A DNA stretch of 64,000 nt from an uncultured Sulfitobacter sp. (lineage in GTDB: Bacteria; Pseudomonadota; Alphaproteobacteria; Rhodobacterales; Rhodobacteraceae), in contig CANMXJ010000010.1 of NCBI GenBank assembly GCA_947501805.1, positions 99,322-163,321 of the forward strand. The letters are read 5' to 3'. A program made the translations under genes and the position numbers. Below, one piece after another: positions 18,208 through 26,971 of the stretch. Under the pieces are notes generated by a model that ran no database searches, was not told where the DNA came from, and saw nothing but the letters and a program-made list of their open reading frames with translations. Every line of letters starts with the position of its first letter. Positions within the stretch are counted from its first letter, which is position 1.

Positions 18208-19107
18208 TTGAATCCCACGCTAAGACAGATCCGCTATTTCATCGCAGCAGCAGAAGCAGGCCAATTGTCCAAAGCTGCGATGGATGTGAATGTCTCGCAA
18301 TCGGCGATCACAACTGCCGTCAAATCGCTGGAGGAGTTGATTGGCACTGCCTTGTTTGAACGTCACTCCGGCGGGGTTAGCCTGACTTACGAGGGCAGCC
18401 TGTTCCTGAACCATGCGCGCGGCATCATCGGCTCCGTAGAAGAAGCCATCCGCATTCCGCGCCGTGTACAGCAGGACGTGCGCGGCACCTTTAACCTCGC
18501 CGTGACCTATACCGTCGCCGGATATTTTTTGCCGCCGCTTCTGTCGCGCTTCATGCATGCGTTTCCAAACGCGGTGGTGAATTTGATTGAAGCGGACAGA
18601 CCGTCAATAGAAGAAGGGTTGGTCAGCGGCATTTTCGACAGCGCTGTCATGCTGACGTCAAACATCGTCAATCATGACGCGTTATCCCATTCCGTGATGT
18701 TGCGTTCCAGACGCAGACTTTGGCTCAGCGAAGGCCATCCGCTTATGAATGCACCAAAGATCACGCTGAAAGACATAGCACGCGAACCCTATATCATGCT
18801 GACCGTAGACGAAGCCTCCAACACGGCGCAGCGCTATTGGGATCGGACCCCCTATCAGCCGCGCACGTTGTTTCGCACCTCGTCGGTCGAAGCGATACGC
18901 AGCATGGTGGCAAATGGCATGGGCGTGTCGATTCTGTCAGACATGGTGTACCGCCCCTGGTCGCTGGAGGGGAAACGCGTCGATGTCATGGAGGTGGATG
19001 ACGCCATTCCGACAATGGATGTCGGACTGGCCTGGGCAAAGCAGGCGGAACTGAACAGCACCGCCAAAGCTTTCTTCGAGTTTATGGAACTTGCAGTGCT
19101 GCCCTAG
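18208..19107 (+). CDS. LysR-family regulator of the pxp-acc operon
   Basis: A 299-residue LysR regulator with an N-terminal winged helix (LRQIRYFIAAAEAGQLSKAA, residues 4-23) and a substrate-binding-type effector domain. The start is a TTG with GGAGG about eight bases upstream. It is divergent from pxpA and is therefore the likely regulator of the lactam operon (inference). It is transcribed towards the phosphoribosyltransferase gene at 19151. Confidence 0.9.
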   Translation: MNPTLRQIRYFIAAAEAGQLSKAAMDVNVSQSAITTAVKSLEELIGTALFERHSGGVSLTYEGSLFLNHARGIIGSVEEAIRIPRRVQQDVRGTFNLAVTYTVAGYFLPPLLSRFMHAFPNAVVNLIEADRPSIEEGLVSGIFDSAVMLTSNIVNHDALSHSVMLRSRRRLWLSEGHPLMNAPKITLKDIAREPYIMLTVDEASNTAQRYWDRTPYQPRTLFRTSSVEAIRSMVANGMGVSILSDMVYRPWSLEGKRVDVMEVDDAIPTMDVGLAWAKQAELNSTAKAFFEFMELAVLP

Positions 19108-19150
19108 AGCAAGCGACGGTGAGCACAGGTTTTCACCGCCTGCGTTACCC

Positions 19151-19783
19151 CTAGCGTTTGGTCTGTGGGAAGGCCGATTCTGGTTTGTAGGACGCAAAGC
19201 TCGACAATGCCTGATTGTTGCATTCGGTTTGCCAGCGCGACCCCTGCACAACGGCGGAAACACAAGGGTAAGCCGCACGGTATTTGTCCGTATTCTCGTT
19301 CTCTTCAATTGCTACAGCGACCATGCCAGCAACGATGCCTTCCTGACGCTCTACCAGACGGATTGCGCCATCCATGGTGCCTCCGGTCTCGATCCATTGA
19401 TCGACCAGCAAAACGCGGGTGCCGGGACCAAAGGCAGGCTTGCGCATTTCCATGTCCTGCGTACGGCCGGAATAGTTTCCGAATGATACCTTGTCGGTGT
19501 CGACACAAAGCTTGCCAGCCTTGCGGATCGGCAGGAATCCGACGCCGCGTCGCGCTGCAATTGCAGCCCCCAACACAAACCCCATCGCGTCCAATCCCGC
19601 GACCACGTCACATTCAACGTCTTTCAAGTCTTCCAAAAGATCATCCAGAAGATCGTTAAACGCTTGCGCATTGATGTAAATCGACGTTGGGTCGAGCCAT
19701 GCAAACTTGTCGCCCTTGGTATTGGGGGCCATGATGTTGAGATACCAACGATCGTCGCGCGGGCCTTTGTCTGTCGTGCTCAT
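19151..19783 (-). CDS. Phosphoribosyltransferase-family protein (adenine PRTase-like)
   Basis: A 210-residue type I phosphoribosyltransferase fold. The PRPP loop is VLLVDQWIETGGTMDGA at residues 124-140. In classical adenine PRTases this loop begins VDD or VED; here the second acid is Q129. The GFLPIRKAGKL segment (83-92) is APRT-like. A role in salvaging a base released by the neighbouring catabolic operon is possible; the base is unknown. It overlaps the TIM-barrel gene by four bases, so the two are coupled. Confidence 0.8.
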   Translation of the reverse strand: MSTTDKGPRDDRWYLNIMAPNTKGDKFAWLDPTSIYINAQAFNDLLDDLLEDLKDVECDVVAGLDAMGFVLGAAIAARRGVGFLPIRKAGKLCVDTDKVSFGNYSGRTQDMEMRKPAFGPGTRVLLVDQWIETGGTMDGAIRLVERQEGIVAGMVAVAIEENENTDKYRAAYPCVSAVVQGSRWQTECNNQALSSFASYKPESAFPQTKR

Positions 19784-20526
19784 GATGGGGTTCCTTTGGA
19801 AAGTCTGCGTGTGATTGACATCAATTTGCCCAATCGGACCGGATCAATGTCGTAAAAATTACCTGCTTCGTTGATGCCGGTGGCGACCATGAAACAGTCT
19901 ACATCTGCGTAGTCTTCGGCGTTTTCTGGTGAGATACCGGAGGCCAGCGCCATGGGCCTGTCGCCAATTGCGGCGCGGAAGGTTTCGATTTTGCCAAGAT
20001 CGGCTTCCTGCCCCGTCGCCACGCCGGACGTGGTGATCACATCCATAAAGGGACAGGCTTCGCGGGCGGCGTCACCATAGCGGCTTGGATCGACTTCGCG
20101 CTGTTTTTTGAACGCTGTGCCGCCGAAATAGAGACCGTTCCAGCCGCTACTCTCGCGCACCTCGGCGATCTCTTTTGCTTCAACATTGGCTCCGTCTTCG
20201 TCAATACAGGCATCGTCGGCCCAGTAGGCATCCACCTGACACCCTTCGGCCTGAAGCTGGCCCAACACCGGAAAGGCATCTTTGCCCGTTACAGCCAGAA
20301 AATTCACCGCCATCCACAGCGACGGAAACGCGGCGCGAATATCGCGGATGATGGGCACAAACTTCTCTGGCTCAAAGTCATGGTTGATCAGGAAACAGCC
20401 CTGTGCCCCTGCTTCCAGCAGCACTTCAACATTCTTGCGGGTCCGAGCACTGTCCAAAACATGGATGACCGGAAGCACCACTGGCCCGGGCGTTTTGAAG
20501 AGTTTATGGAATTCAATTCGGTTCAT
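19780..20526 (-). CDS. TIM-barrel protein, BtpA-like
   Basis: A 248-residue protein with the pattern of a beta/alpha barrel: VLPVIHVLD at the start, GCFLINHDFEP, VDAYWADDAC, ITTSGVATGQEADL and a C-terminal phosphate-type loop ALASGISPENAEDY. It resembles the BtpA family, named for a photosystem I biogenesis factor but common in non-photosynthetic bacteria beside sugar and nucleoside genes. The enzymatic role is unknown. It is coupled to the PRTase gene and divergent from the LysR gene at 20607. Confidence 0.7.
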   Translation of the reverse strand: MNRIEFHKLFKTPGPVVLPVIHVLDSARTRKNVEVLLEAGAQGCFLINHDFEPEKFVPIIRDIRAAFPSLWMAVNFLAVTGKDAFPVLGQLQAEGCQVDAYWADDACIDEDGANVEAKEIAEVRESSGWNGLYFGGTAFKKQREVDPSRYGDAAREACPFMDVITTSGVATGQEADLGKIETFRAAIGDRPMALASGISPENAEDYADVDCFMVATGINEAGNFYDIDPVRLGKLMSITRRLSKGTPS

Positions 20527-20552
20527 GTCGTAAGATTAAGTTAGATTTTTGA

Positions 20553-20567
20553 ATAACAAAAATTTAT
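20553..20567. promoter_or_regulatory. Putative LysR operator (ATAA-N7-TTAT)
   Basis: ATAACAAAAATTTAT is a 15-bp dyad matching the LysR T-N11-A rule. It sits in the 80-bp divergent region between the TIM-barrel gene and the LysR gene at 20607, 26 bp after the former's start codon and 39 bp before the latter's. Confidence 0.5.
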
Positions 20568-20606
20568 ACTCTTAATGAAGTGATATGTTTTTGAAATGGA
20601 CGTGCT

Positions 20607-21476
20607 GTGGCCCAAGTAAACCTGCCAACTGAACTATTACGAACCTTTGTCACGGTAATCGAAGTGGAAAGCTATACCCACGCAGCTTCGCTTTTGGGGC
20701 GCACTCAGCCCGCGATCAGTCTGCAAATGAAGCGGCTTGAAGATTTGGTTGGTCAGCCGTTGATCCTGCGCACGGGGCGGGATGTGGCACTGACGGAACA
20801 GGGCGAGGCGTTGATCGCGCATGCCCGCCAAATCCTGCGACTGAATGACATCGCCGTCAGCCAGTTTGACCGCAACACCCAAGGCAGCACCCTGCGTGTC
20901 GGCCTGCCACTGGATTATGGTGTGCGTATGTTGCAGTCCTGTATGACGCAGGTTGTACATGACAACCCGAATCTGAAGACGGACATCCGCTGCGATCTGT
21001 CACGAAACCTCATCGAAGCGTTACGCAAAGATGAATTGGACATCGCAGTCGGTCTTTACCCCGGTGGCGATCAGCAATTCCTGTACCGGAACTGGCTGGA
21101 AAAACCGATGTGGGTCGGTGCCAAGGGCCGCGACTTCCTTGAAGAAGACGAGTTACCACTTGTCGTTCATCCCTATGGCTGTGTTTACCGTGACCGCATG
21201 ACGGACGCCCTGAAACAGGCAAAACGGCGCTGGCGGGTCGCTTTTTCAACGCCCGGTATCGGCAGCTTGCAACAGGCGATTCTGGACGGGATCGGGGTTT
21301 CGTGCCTGACGGGACCAACAATGATTGACGGGCTTGCGCAGTTGCCTGCTGATGCTGGATTGCCCGATCTTGAACCGGTCCACATCGGCCTGTTTTACCG
21401 CCAGAGCCGTCTGGCGCAAAACGGACACCAAGTGGTGAATCGGATCGAGGCGACGTTAAAAGAGGCGCTGTCATAA
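20607..21476 (+). CDS. LysR-family regulator of the N-heterocycle-type cluster
   Basis: A 289-residue LysR protein with helix-turn-helix ELLRTFVTVIEVESYTHAA near residues 8-26 and an effector domain. The start is a GTG; no strong ribosome site is visible. It lies between the divergent PRTase/TIM-barrel pair and the downstream importer-enzyme operon on its own strand, so it may control both (inference). Confidence 0.9.
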   Translation: MAQVNLPTELLRTFVTVIEVESYTHAASLLGRTQPAISLQMKRLEDLVGQPLILRTGRDVALTEQGEALIAHARQILRLNDIAVSQFDRNTQGSTLRVGLPLDYGVRMLQSCMTQVVHDNPNLKTDIRCDLSRNLIEALRKDELDIAVGLYPGGDQQFLYRNWLEKPMWVGAKGRDFLEEDELPLVVHPYGCVYRDRMTDALKQAKRRWRVAFSTPGIGSLQQAILDGIGVSCLTGPTMIDGLAQLPADAGLPDLEPVHIGLFYRQSRLAQNGHQVVNRIEATLKEALS

Positions 21477-21623
21477 GAATTTCAAATGAAACCATACGCA
21501 CGATAAATTTCCATTTGCGCGCGCCTTGAAATAGCTTTCCTAATAATCAGGGCGGCTTGCGACACTGACACTTGGCCAAGAAACGCCTCAATAAAAATAA
21601 GACGCAACATCTGGGAGACAACA

Positions 21624-22763
21624 ATGACCAACTCAACCGTGAAGAATTTCCTGTCCAAGCCGAGTCGGCGCCAACTGCTCAAGGCGGGCGGTGCTGCAGT
21701 TCTGACGACACCTTTTGTCAGCCGTGCATGGGCCGCCACAACCGAGATCAACATGCTGGCGTGGTACGGCCACGGTGAGCCTGACATGGTTGCCGAATAC
21801 GAAGCCGCCAACAACGTGAAGTTCGTGCCAAAGTATTATGCAGGCGGCGACAACATGCTGGCCCTGATCGCGCAATCCCCACCCGGCACATACGATCTGA
21901 TCCTGTCAGACGGCGAATTTGTGCAGCAGCTGAACCTTGCAGGCTATATCGACGAGATGAACCCGGCGGATTATCCGCTCGATGACATGCTGCACGAGGA
22001 CTTCAAACAGTTCCCCGGCCACTGGGCTGACGGCAAGATGTACTCCATGATGCTGCGCGGCGGTCACTTGGGCGTGTCCTACAACAAAAACGCAGTGACT
22101 GCAGAAGAAGCAGAAAGCTATGCCTGCTTCTGGAAGCCGGAACTGGCGGGCAAAGTCGGCCACTTTGACTGGCACCTGCCAACATTGGGTATGATGAGCC
22201 TGTACAATGGCAATGGCGCTGGCCTGTGGGATCTGGACGACGCCAAGTGGGACGCCGTTCAGGAAACCACGATGAGCCTGCGCAAACAGGTTGGCGGTTT
22301 CTTTGACTATGGCGGCACGTTCAACGGTCTGAAGAACGGCGAAATGCAGGCGATGGTCGGCATCGGTGACTGGATCACCGGCGTATTGGAAAAGGACGGC
22401 GCGCCTGTCGGGTCTGTTATCCCCAAAGAGGGCGGCATCCAGTTCACCGAGAGCTATTCCATCGGCAAGGACAGCGAGAAAGCGGCCGAGGTCAAGAAGT
22501 TCATCCAGTATATGATGTCCCCTGCAGGTCAGGTGAAATCAGCGCAGATGGCAGCCTATCCGGGCTTCTGTGTGACCAAAGGAGGACGCGCCGCCTTGAT
22601 CGAGGCAGATCTGGCAGAGGCCACACGTTCGCATCAGATCGACGGTGATCCACAAGACCCGATCACATTGATCAACGAGGGTCGCATCCATTACCGTGAC
22701 ATTCCACAGCAGCAGTCATTGGAAGACTGGAACGATTTCTGGTCAGAGTACAAGAACGCCTAA
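21624..22763 (+). CDS. Periplasmic substrate-binding protein, polyamine/PotD type, Tat-exported
   Basis: A 379-residue extracellular solute-binding protein (SBP_bac family). It has a twin-arginine signal: SRRQLLKAGG around residues 14-23, then a hydrophobic stretch and an AWA cleavage site near residue 36. GGGAGACAAC precedes the ATG. The downstream genes are PotB, PotC and PotA homologues. The family binds polyamines and other cationic or small N compounds; the cluster enzymes suggest a nitrogen heterocycle instead (inference). A hairpin follows the gene. Confidence 0.9.
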   Translation: MTNSTVKNFLSKPSRRQLLKAGGAAVLTTPFVSRAWAATTEINMLAWYGHGEPDMVAEYEAANNVKFVPKYYAGGDNMLALIAQSPPGTYDLILSDGEFVQQLNLAGYIDEMNPADYPLDDMLHEDFKQFPGHWADGKMYSMMLRGGHLGVSYNKNAVTAEEAESYACFWKPELAGKVGHFDWHLPTLGMMSLYNGNGAGLWDLDDAKWDAVQETTMSLRKQVGGFFDYGGTFNGLKNGEMQAMVGIGDWITGVLEKDGAPVGSVIPKEGGIQFTESYSIGKDSEKAAEVKKFIQYMMSPAGQVKSAQMAAYPGFCVTKGGRAALIEADLAEATRSHQIDGDPQDPITLINEGRIHYRDIPQQQSLEDWNDFWSEYKNA

Positions 22764-22787
22764 TTTGACCTGACGCACATATCAAAA

Positions 22788-22814
22788 CGGGCGGCAATCG
22801 GGCTGCCCGTTTTT
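22788..22814 (+). terminator. Terminator-like hairpin after the binding-protein gene
   Basis: An 8-bp stem (CGGGCGGC with GCTGCCCG, one G-T pair) has a 6-base loop and is followed by five Ts. It lies 24 bp after the binding-protein stop and 20 bp before the first permease. In importer operons such a partial terminator usually lowers expression of downstream genes relative to the abundant binding protein. Confidence 0.75.
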
Positions 22815-22834
22815 CCAAGGATCATACGAAACCA

Positions 22835-23698
22835 ATGCCAACCAAACCCGCCCGCACCATCAACCTTTACGCGCTGACATGGCGTCTGCCGATCATTTTC
22901 TGGCAGTTCATCTTTTTCGTGGGACCGGTGCTGTTCATGGTCGCGATGTCGTTTTTCCTTGTGAAGAATTATCGCATGACCGAGGCATTCGAGTTTGTGA
23001 ATTGGTCCAAAATGCTGTCACGCGGTTACTTCTGGGACAGCTATTGGTACACCGTCTTTATCGCATCTGTCGCGACGGTCTGCGCGATGTGCATCGCCTT
23101 TCCTGCCGCCTTTGCGCTGGCCTTTCGCGCAAGCGAATCCACCCGCCGCTGGGCGATCTTTCTGCTGATCATCCCGTTTTTCACCAGCTATCTGGTGCGC
23201 ACCTTTTCATGGTTCGTGATCCTGTCGGAAAGCGGTGTCATCAACGGGTTGCTGGGCACCATCGGCCTTGGCCCCTACACCATGCTCAACACCAACTTCG
23301 GCACGCTGGTCGGTTATATGACGCTGACGCTGCCTTTGGTGGTGATCCTCCAAACCGTGACCATGGCCAACATCGACAAGACCTTGATCGAAGCCGCCCG
23401 CAACCTTGGTTGCAAGCCATTGGCAACGATCTGGCAAGTCATCATCCCGCTGTCCAAAACCGGCCTGATCATTGCTGCAATCTTTTGCTTTATCTTGTCA
23501 TTCGGTGACTTTGTCGCGCCCTTTTACCTCGGTGGTTCGCAGGAACCGACCCTACCGATCCTGATCCTTGATACAACCAAATCCGGCCAACAATGGCCGC
23601 GTGCCGCCGTGGTTGCGATCATGATGATGGGAACACTGTTTGCCATTGCCTTTGCCGGCATTGCATTGGCCTACCGCAAACGGAAGGGCGCAAAATGA
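22835..23698 (+). CDS. ABC transporter permease, PotB type
   Basis: A 287-residue inner-membrane permease of the spermidine/putrescine class with six hydrophobic segments and the cytoplasmic EAA loop EAARNLGCKPLATIWQVIIP (about residues 188-207). It overlaps the next permease gene by ATGA. Confidence 0.92.
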   Translation: MPTKPARTINLYALTWRLPIIFWQFIFFVGPVLFMVAMSFFLVKNYRMTEAFEFVNWSKMLSRGYFWDSYWYTVFIASVATVCAMCIAFPAAFALAFRASESTRRWAIFLLIIPFFTSYLVRTFSWFVILSESGVINGLLGTIGLGPYTMLNTNFGTLVGYMTLTLPLVVILQTVTMANIDKTLIEAARNLGCKPLATIWQVIIPLSKTGLIIAAIFCFILSFGDFVAPFYLGGSQEPTLPILILDTTKSGQQWPRAAVVAIMMMGTLFAIAFAGIALAYRKRKGAK

Positions 23699-24495
23699 AC
23701 GCGAACCGCACCCTCAATGTGATCCTCGGCATCTATGTCGCGCTGATCTTTGCTTTTGTGTTTGCACCGATCATCTTCTCAATGATCTTTTCATTCAACT
23801 CGCAACGCTTTCCGACAATTCCCTTGGGCAGTTTCACGACCGAATGGTACGCGAAAATCCTTGCTGACCCGGATATCTGGGAGGCCGCACTGAACAGCCT
23901 CATTGTGTCCTGCTCCACTGCTGTCATCGCGACGTTCCTCGGCTTTTGCACCGCTTATTCCGATTACCGCTACAACTTCCGCTTTAAAGGACCCTACCTC
24001 GCGCTGATCCTGCTGCCGCCGACAATCCCGCTGATTATTATGGCGCTGGCGATGCTTGCGTGGTTCTCGAAGATCGGCATGTCAGGTCAGATTTATTCAA
24101 TCATCATCGCGCACTCCGTTTTGACCGCCCCGTTTGCCATGGCCGTGATCCGGCTGCGCCTCAACCAGATGGACCCGGATCTGGAATCCGCCGCATGGAA
24201 CCTTGGCGGTTCTGAATGGGCCACCATGCGTCACGTGATCATCCCCTTTTGCAAACCTGCGATCTTCTCGGGGCTGTTCCTCACCGCCGCCGTTTCTTTT
24301 GATGAATTTGCGGTCTCGTGGTTTGTCTCCGGCCTCAATAAAACCCTTCCTGTGATCATCCTCGAAATTGTGCAGGGCAACATTGACCCGCAGGTCAACG
24401 CCATCGGCACCTTCGTCTTCCTGATCTCCATGACCCTCGTCGTGCTCGCGCAAATCTTCTTTGCCAGCCGCCAAATGAAAAGTATCCGTCCATGA
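23695..24495 (+). CDS. ABC transporter permease, PotC type
   Basis: A 266-residue permease with about six membrane segments and the EAA-type loop ESAAWNLGGSEWATMRHVIIP. The start is the ATG in the ATGA overlap with the first permease (23695); the frame is open further upstream but that part lies inside the neighbour. It overlaps the ATPase gene by ATGA. Confidence 0.92.
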   Translation: MNANRTLNVILGIYVALIFAFVFAPIIFSMIFSFNSQRFPTIPLGSFTTEWYAKILADPDIWEAALNSLIVSCSTAVIATFLGFCTAYSDYRYNFRFKGPYLALILLPPTIPLIIMALAMLAWFSKIGMSGQIYSIIIAHSVLTAPFAMAVIRLRLNQMDPDLESAAWNLGGSEWATMRHVIIPFCKPAIFSGLFLTAAVSFDEFAVSWFVSGLNKTLPVIILEIVQGNIDPQVNAIGTFVFLISMTLVVLAQIFFASRQMKSIRP

Positions 24496-25577
24496 GCAAA
24501 CCGCTGGTCGTCTTTGACAAAGTCCAAAAGCATTTCGGTAATTTCATCGCTGTGAAAGAGCTGGATTTCGAAATCCGCGAGGGCGAGTTTCTGGCCATTA
24601 TGGGGCCGTCAGGCTGTGGTAAGACCACAACTCTGCGCATGTTGGCAGGGCTTGAGGCACCCAGTATTGGTGAAATCCGGCTGAACGGGAAAGTCATGAA
24701 CAATGTGGCCCCACACGAACGGGACACGCCGTTGGTCTGGCAATCACTGGCGTTGTTTCCGTTTCTCACAGCGCGCGAAAACGTCGAATTCGGGCTGAAA
24801 ATGCGCGGTGTGGACAAGGCAGAGCGCAAAGAACGTGCGCTAAAATGGCTTGAAAAGATGGGTATTCTGGAATTTGCCGACCGCGATATCTCCACCCTCT
24901 CTGGTGGTCAAAAGCAGCGTGTTGCCTTGGCACGGTCCTTGGTGATGGAGCCGCAGATCCTGTTGCTGGACGAACCGCTCTCGGCGCTCGATGCGCACCT
25001 TGTTATCCGTATGCAGGCGGTTTTGACCGATCTGCAGCGCGAGTTGGGGATCACCTTTGTCTATGTCACCCATTCACAATCCGAAGCCTTTGCCATGGCC
25101 GACCGCGTTGTGATCATGGGCGAAGGTCGTATCGCCCAGATCGGCTCGCCCAAAGACATCTACCGCGAACCCGCAAACCAGTTTGTTGCGGAGTTTGTCG
25201 GGCGTAACAACATTCTGTCCGGTACAGTTTCAAGCCTGACAAAAAGCACTGCTGAAATCACCACACCTTCCGGCACCTTTAGCGTGCCGATGAACGAAGT
25301 CGCGCTGAGTGAAGGGCAAAACGCCAGCTTTGTGATTTCGGCTGATCTGGTTCATATTTCGATGGATGAACCAAAGGGCGAAAACACCGCGCACTGCAAA
25401 TTGATCTCCGAGGAATTTGTCGGCTCCATGGTCACACTGTTCCTTGAGGACGCACAAGGCCATGAGTTCAAGGTCCAGATGCAAGAACGTGAATTGTCAA
25501 AATTCGACCTTAAGGGCGGGGACGAGATATGGCTGTCATGGGACACGCAAAGCGCGCATGTTCTGGATGAGCATTAA
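24492..25577 (+). CDS. ABC transporter ATPase, PotA type
   Basis: A 361-residue ATPase with Walker A GPSGCGKTT (about residues 38-46), signature LSGGQKQRVALARSL, Walker B ILLLDEPLSALD and a C-terminal TOBE domain (residues ~280-355). It drives the PotB/PotC-type channel. The signature and Q-loop (VWQSLALFP) are intact. Confidence 0.93.
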   Translation: MSKPLVVFDKVQKHFGNFIAVKELDFEIREGEFLAIMGPSGCGKTTTLRMLAGLEAPSIGEIRLNGKVMNNVAPHERDTPLVWQSLALFPFLTARENVEFGLKMRGVDKAERKERALKWLEKMGILEFADRDISTLSGGQKQRVALARSLVMEPQILLLDEPLSALDAHLVIRMQAVLTDLQRELGITFVYVTHSQSEAFAMADRVVIMGEGRIAQIGSPKDIYREPANQFVAEFVGRNNILSGTVSSLTKSTAEITTPSGTFSVPMNEVALSEGQNASFVISADLVHISMDEPKGENTAHCKLISEEFVGSMVTLFLEDAQGHEFKVQMQERELSKFDLKGGDEIWLSWDTQSAHVLDEH

Positions 25578-25580
25578 CAC

Positions 25581-26468
25581 ATGATCCGCAACCCGGTCCC
25601 TTGGCCAAATGGTGCCAAATGCGCGGTTGCGATCACTTTTGATATGGACGCAGACAGCCTGATCCATATCGCCAAACCCGAAGACAGTCATGACCGATTG
25701 TACCCCATTTCAATGGGCCGCTACGGCCCGATGGTCGCCCTGCCCCGCATTCTGGATACCTATCGACGGTTCGGCCTGAAACAGTCGTTCTTCATCCCCG
25801 GCTGGTGTCTGGAAACCTATCCGGGTGTGGCCGAAGCGATCCTGAAAGATGGGCACGAGATTGGTCACCACGGTTATCTGCACGAAGACCCGATAAAAAC
25901 GCGGGGGTCACAGCGCGAATGGTTTGAACGCACGCTGGATGTGCACCAACGCATTTGCGGGCAAAAACCGCGTGGCTATCGTGCACCGGTGTATAACATC
26001 ACGCAGGAAGTTGTTGATCTGATGATCGAGCATGGCATGCGCTATGACAGCTCAATGATGGCCGATGACATTCCTTATCAGATTAGGACCGCCAAGGGAT
26101 CGCTCTATGAAATGCCGGTGCATTGGGGCACGGACGACTGGCCGCCATTCGCGCATTTTGACGAAATCGGCTATATGATGCCTGTCCGGTCCCCGTCTCA
26201 AGGGCTTGCCGGGTTCTGGGAAGAGTTCGATGCACAATATGAGGCGGGCGGCTTTTTCATGTTGATCATTCACCCGTTCCTGACCGGACGCTTGGCCCGC
26301 TGGGCACAGGTCGAGAAATGGATTGCAAAGACACAGGCAGACAAAAACGTCTGGTTCGCCACTCTGGATGAAATCGCCGATCACATGGATGCCCTGCAAG
26401 CGAAAGGCATTTGGCATCCGACTGTTGAAACGCTACCCTATTACGACAAGCCCATCTTAGAGCAATAG
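25581..26468 (+). CDS. Polysaccharide-deacetylase-fold hydrolase (allantoinase PuuE-like)
   Basis: A 295-residue NodB-fold protein. Metal-binding blocks are AITFDMDAD (about residues 17-25) and GHEIGHHGYLHEDP (about 92-105), with RGYRAPVY further on. The FDMDAD and HHGYxHEDP forms match the PuuE allantoinase/peptidoglycan-deacetylase branch more than chitin deacetylases. Between an importer and a base deaminase, a role in hydrolysing a cyclic amide or an N-acyl bond is likely (inference). No signal peptide, so cytoplasmic. Confidence 0.85.
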   Translation: MIRNPVPWPNGAKCAVAITFDMDADSLIHIAKPEDSHDRLYPISMGRYGPMVALPRILDTYRRFGLKQSFFIPGWCLETYPGVAEAILKDGHEIGHHGYLHEDPIKTRGSQREWFERTLDVHQRICGQKPRGYRAPVYNITQEVVDLMIEHGMRYDSSMMADDIPYQIRTAKGSLYEMPVHWGTDDWPPFAHFDEIGYMMPVRSPSQGLAGFWEEFDAQYEAGGFFMLIIHPFLTGRLARWAQVEKWIAKTQADKNVWFATLDEIADHMDALQAKGIWHPTVETLPYYDKPILEQ

Positions 26469-26479
26469 GAATTCCAGAC

Positions 26480-26923
26480 ATGAACGCTGACGACACACGC
26501 CTGCTGCGCATCGCTTATGAGGAGGCCAAGGCCGGATACGACGAGGGCGGCTGCCCTATCGGGTCAGTGCTGGCGCGGGGCGGCGAAGTGGTCGCACAGG
26601 GACGCAACCAGCGTGTTCAGAAAGGTGATCCTATTGCACATGGCGAAATGGACGCGCTGCGCAAAGCCGGGCGGCAAAAGACCTACCGCGACACCACCCT
26701 ATATACCTCCCTTAGCCCCTGCATGATGTGCACAGGCACGATCCTGCAATTCGGCATTCCACGGGTCGTGATTGGTGAAAACAAAAACTTCGGTGGCAAT
26801 GAAGAGTTCCTCCGCTCCAAAGGTGTTGAAGTGATTGTCGCGGATGACGCGGATTGTATCGCCCTGATGCAGCAGTTTATCGAGGAAAAACCGGAGCTGT
26901 GGTCAGAGGATATTGCCGAATAA
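26480..26923 (+). CDS. Cytosine deaminase of fungal (FCY1) type
   Basis: A 147-residue zinc deaminase. Zinc ligands and catalytic acid lie in HGEMDAL (H55, E57) and in SPCMMC. The protein matches my memory of yeast cytosine deaminase along its length: AYEEAKAGYDEGGCPIG, TTLYTSLSPC, GIPRVVIGEN and the C-terminal QFIEEKPELWSEDI. HGE replaces the HAE of tRNA adenosine deaminases. Cytosine or a modified pyrimidine, deaminated to the keto form, is the likely reaction. Identity was not computed. Sits between the deacetylase-fold and SDR genes. Confidence 0.85.
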   Translation: MNADDTRLLRIAYEEAKAGYDEGGCPIGSVLARGGEVVAQGRNQRVQKGDPIAHGEMDALRKAGRQKTYRDTTLYTSLSPCMMCTGTILQFGIPRVVIGENKNFGGNEEFLRSKGVEVIVADDADCIALMQQFIEEKPELWSEDIAE

Positions 26924-26971
26924 AACGATCTGCGGTTGATGGCCAATTCGCAAATGGCAAGGGAGATCGAC

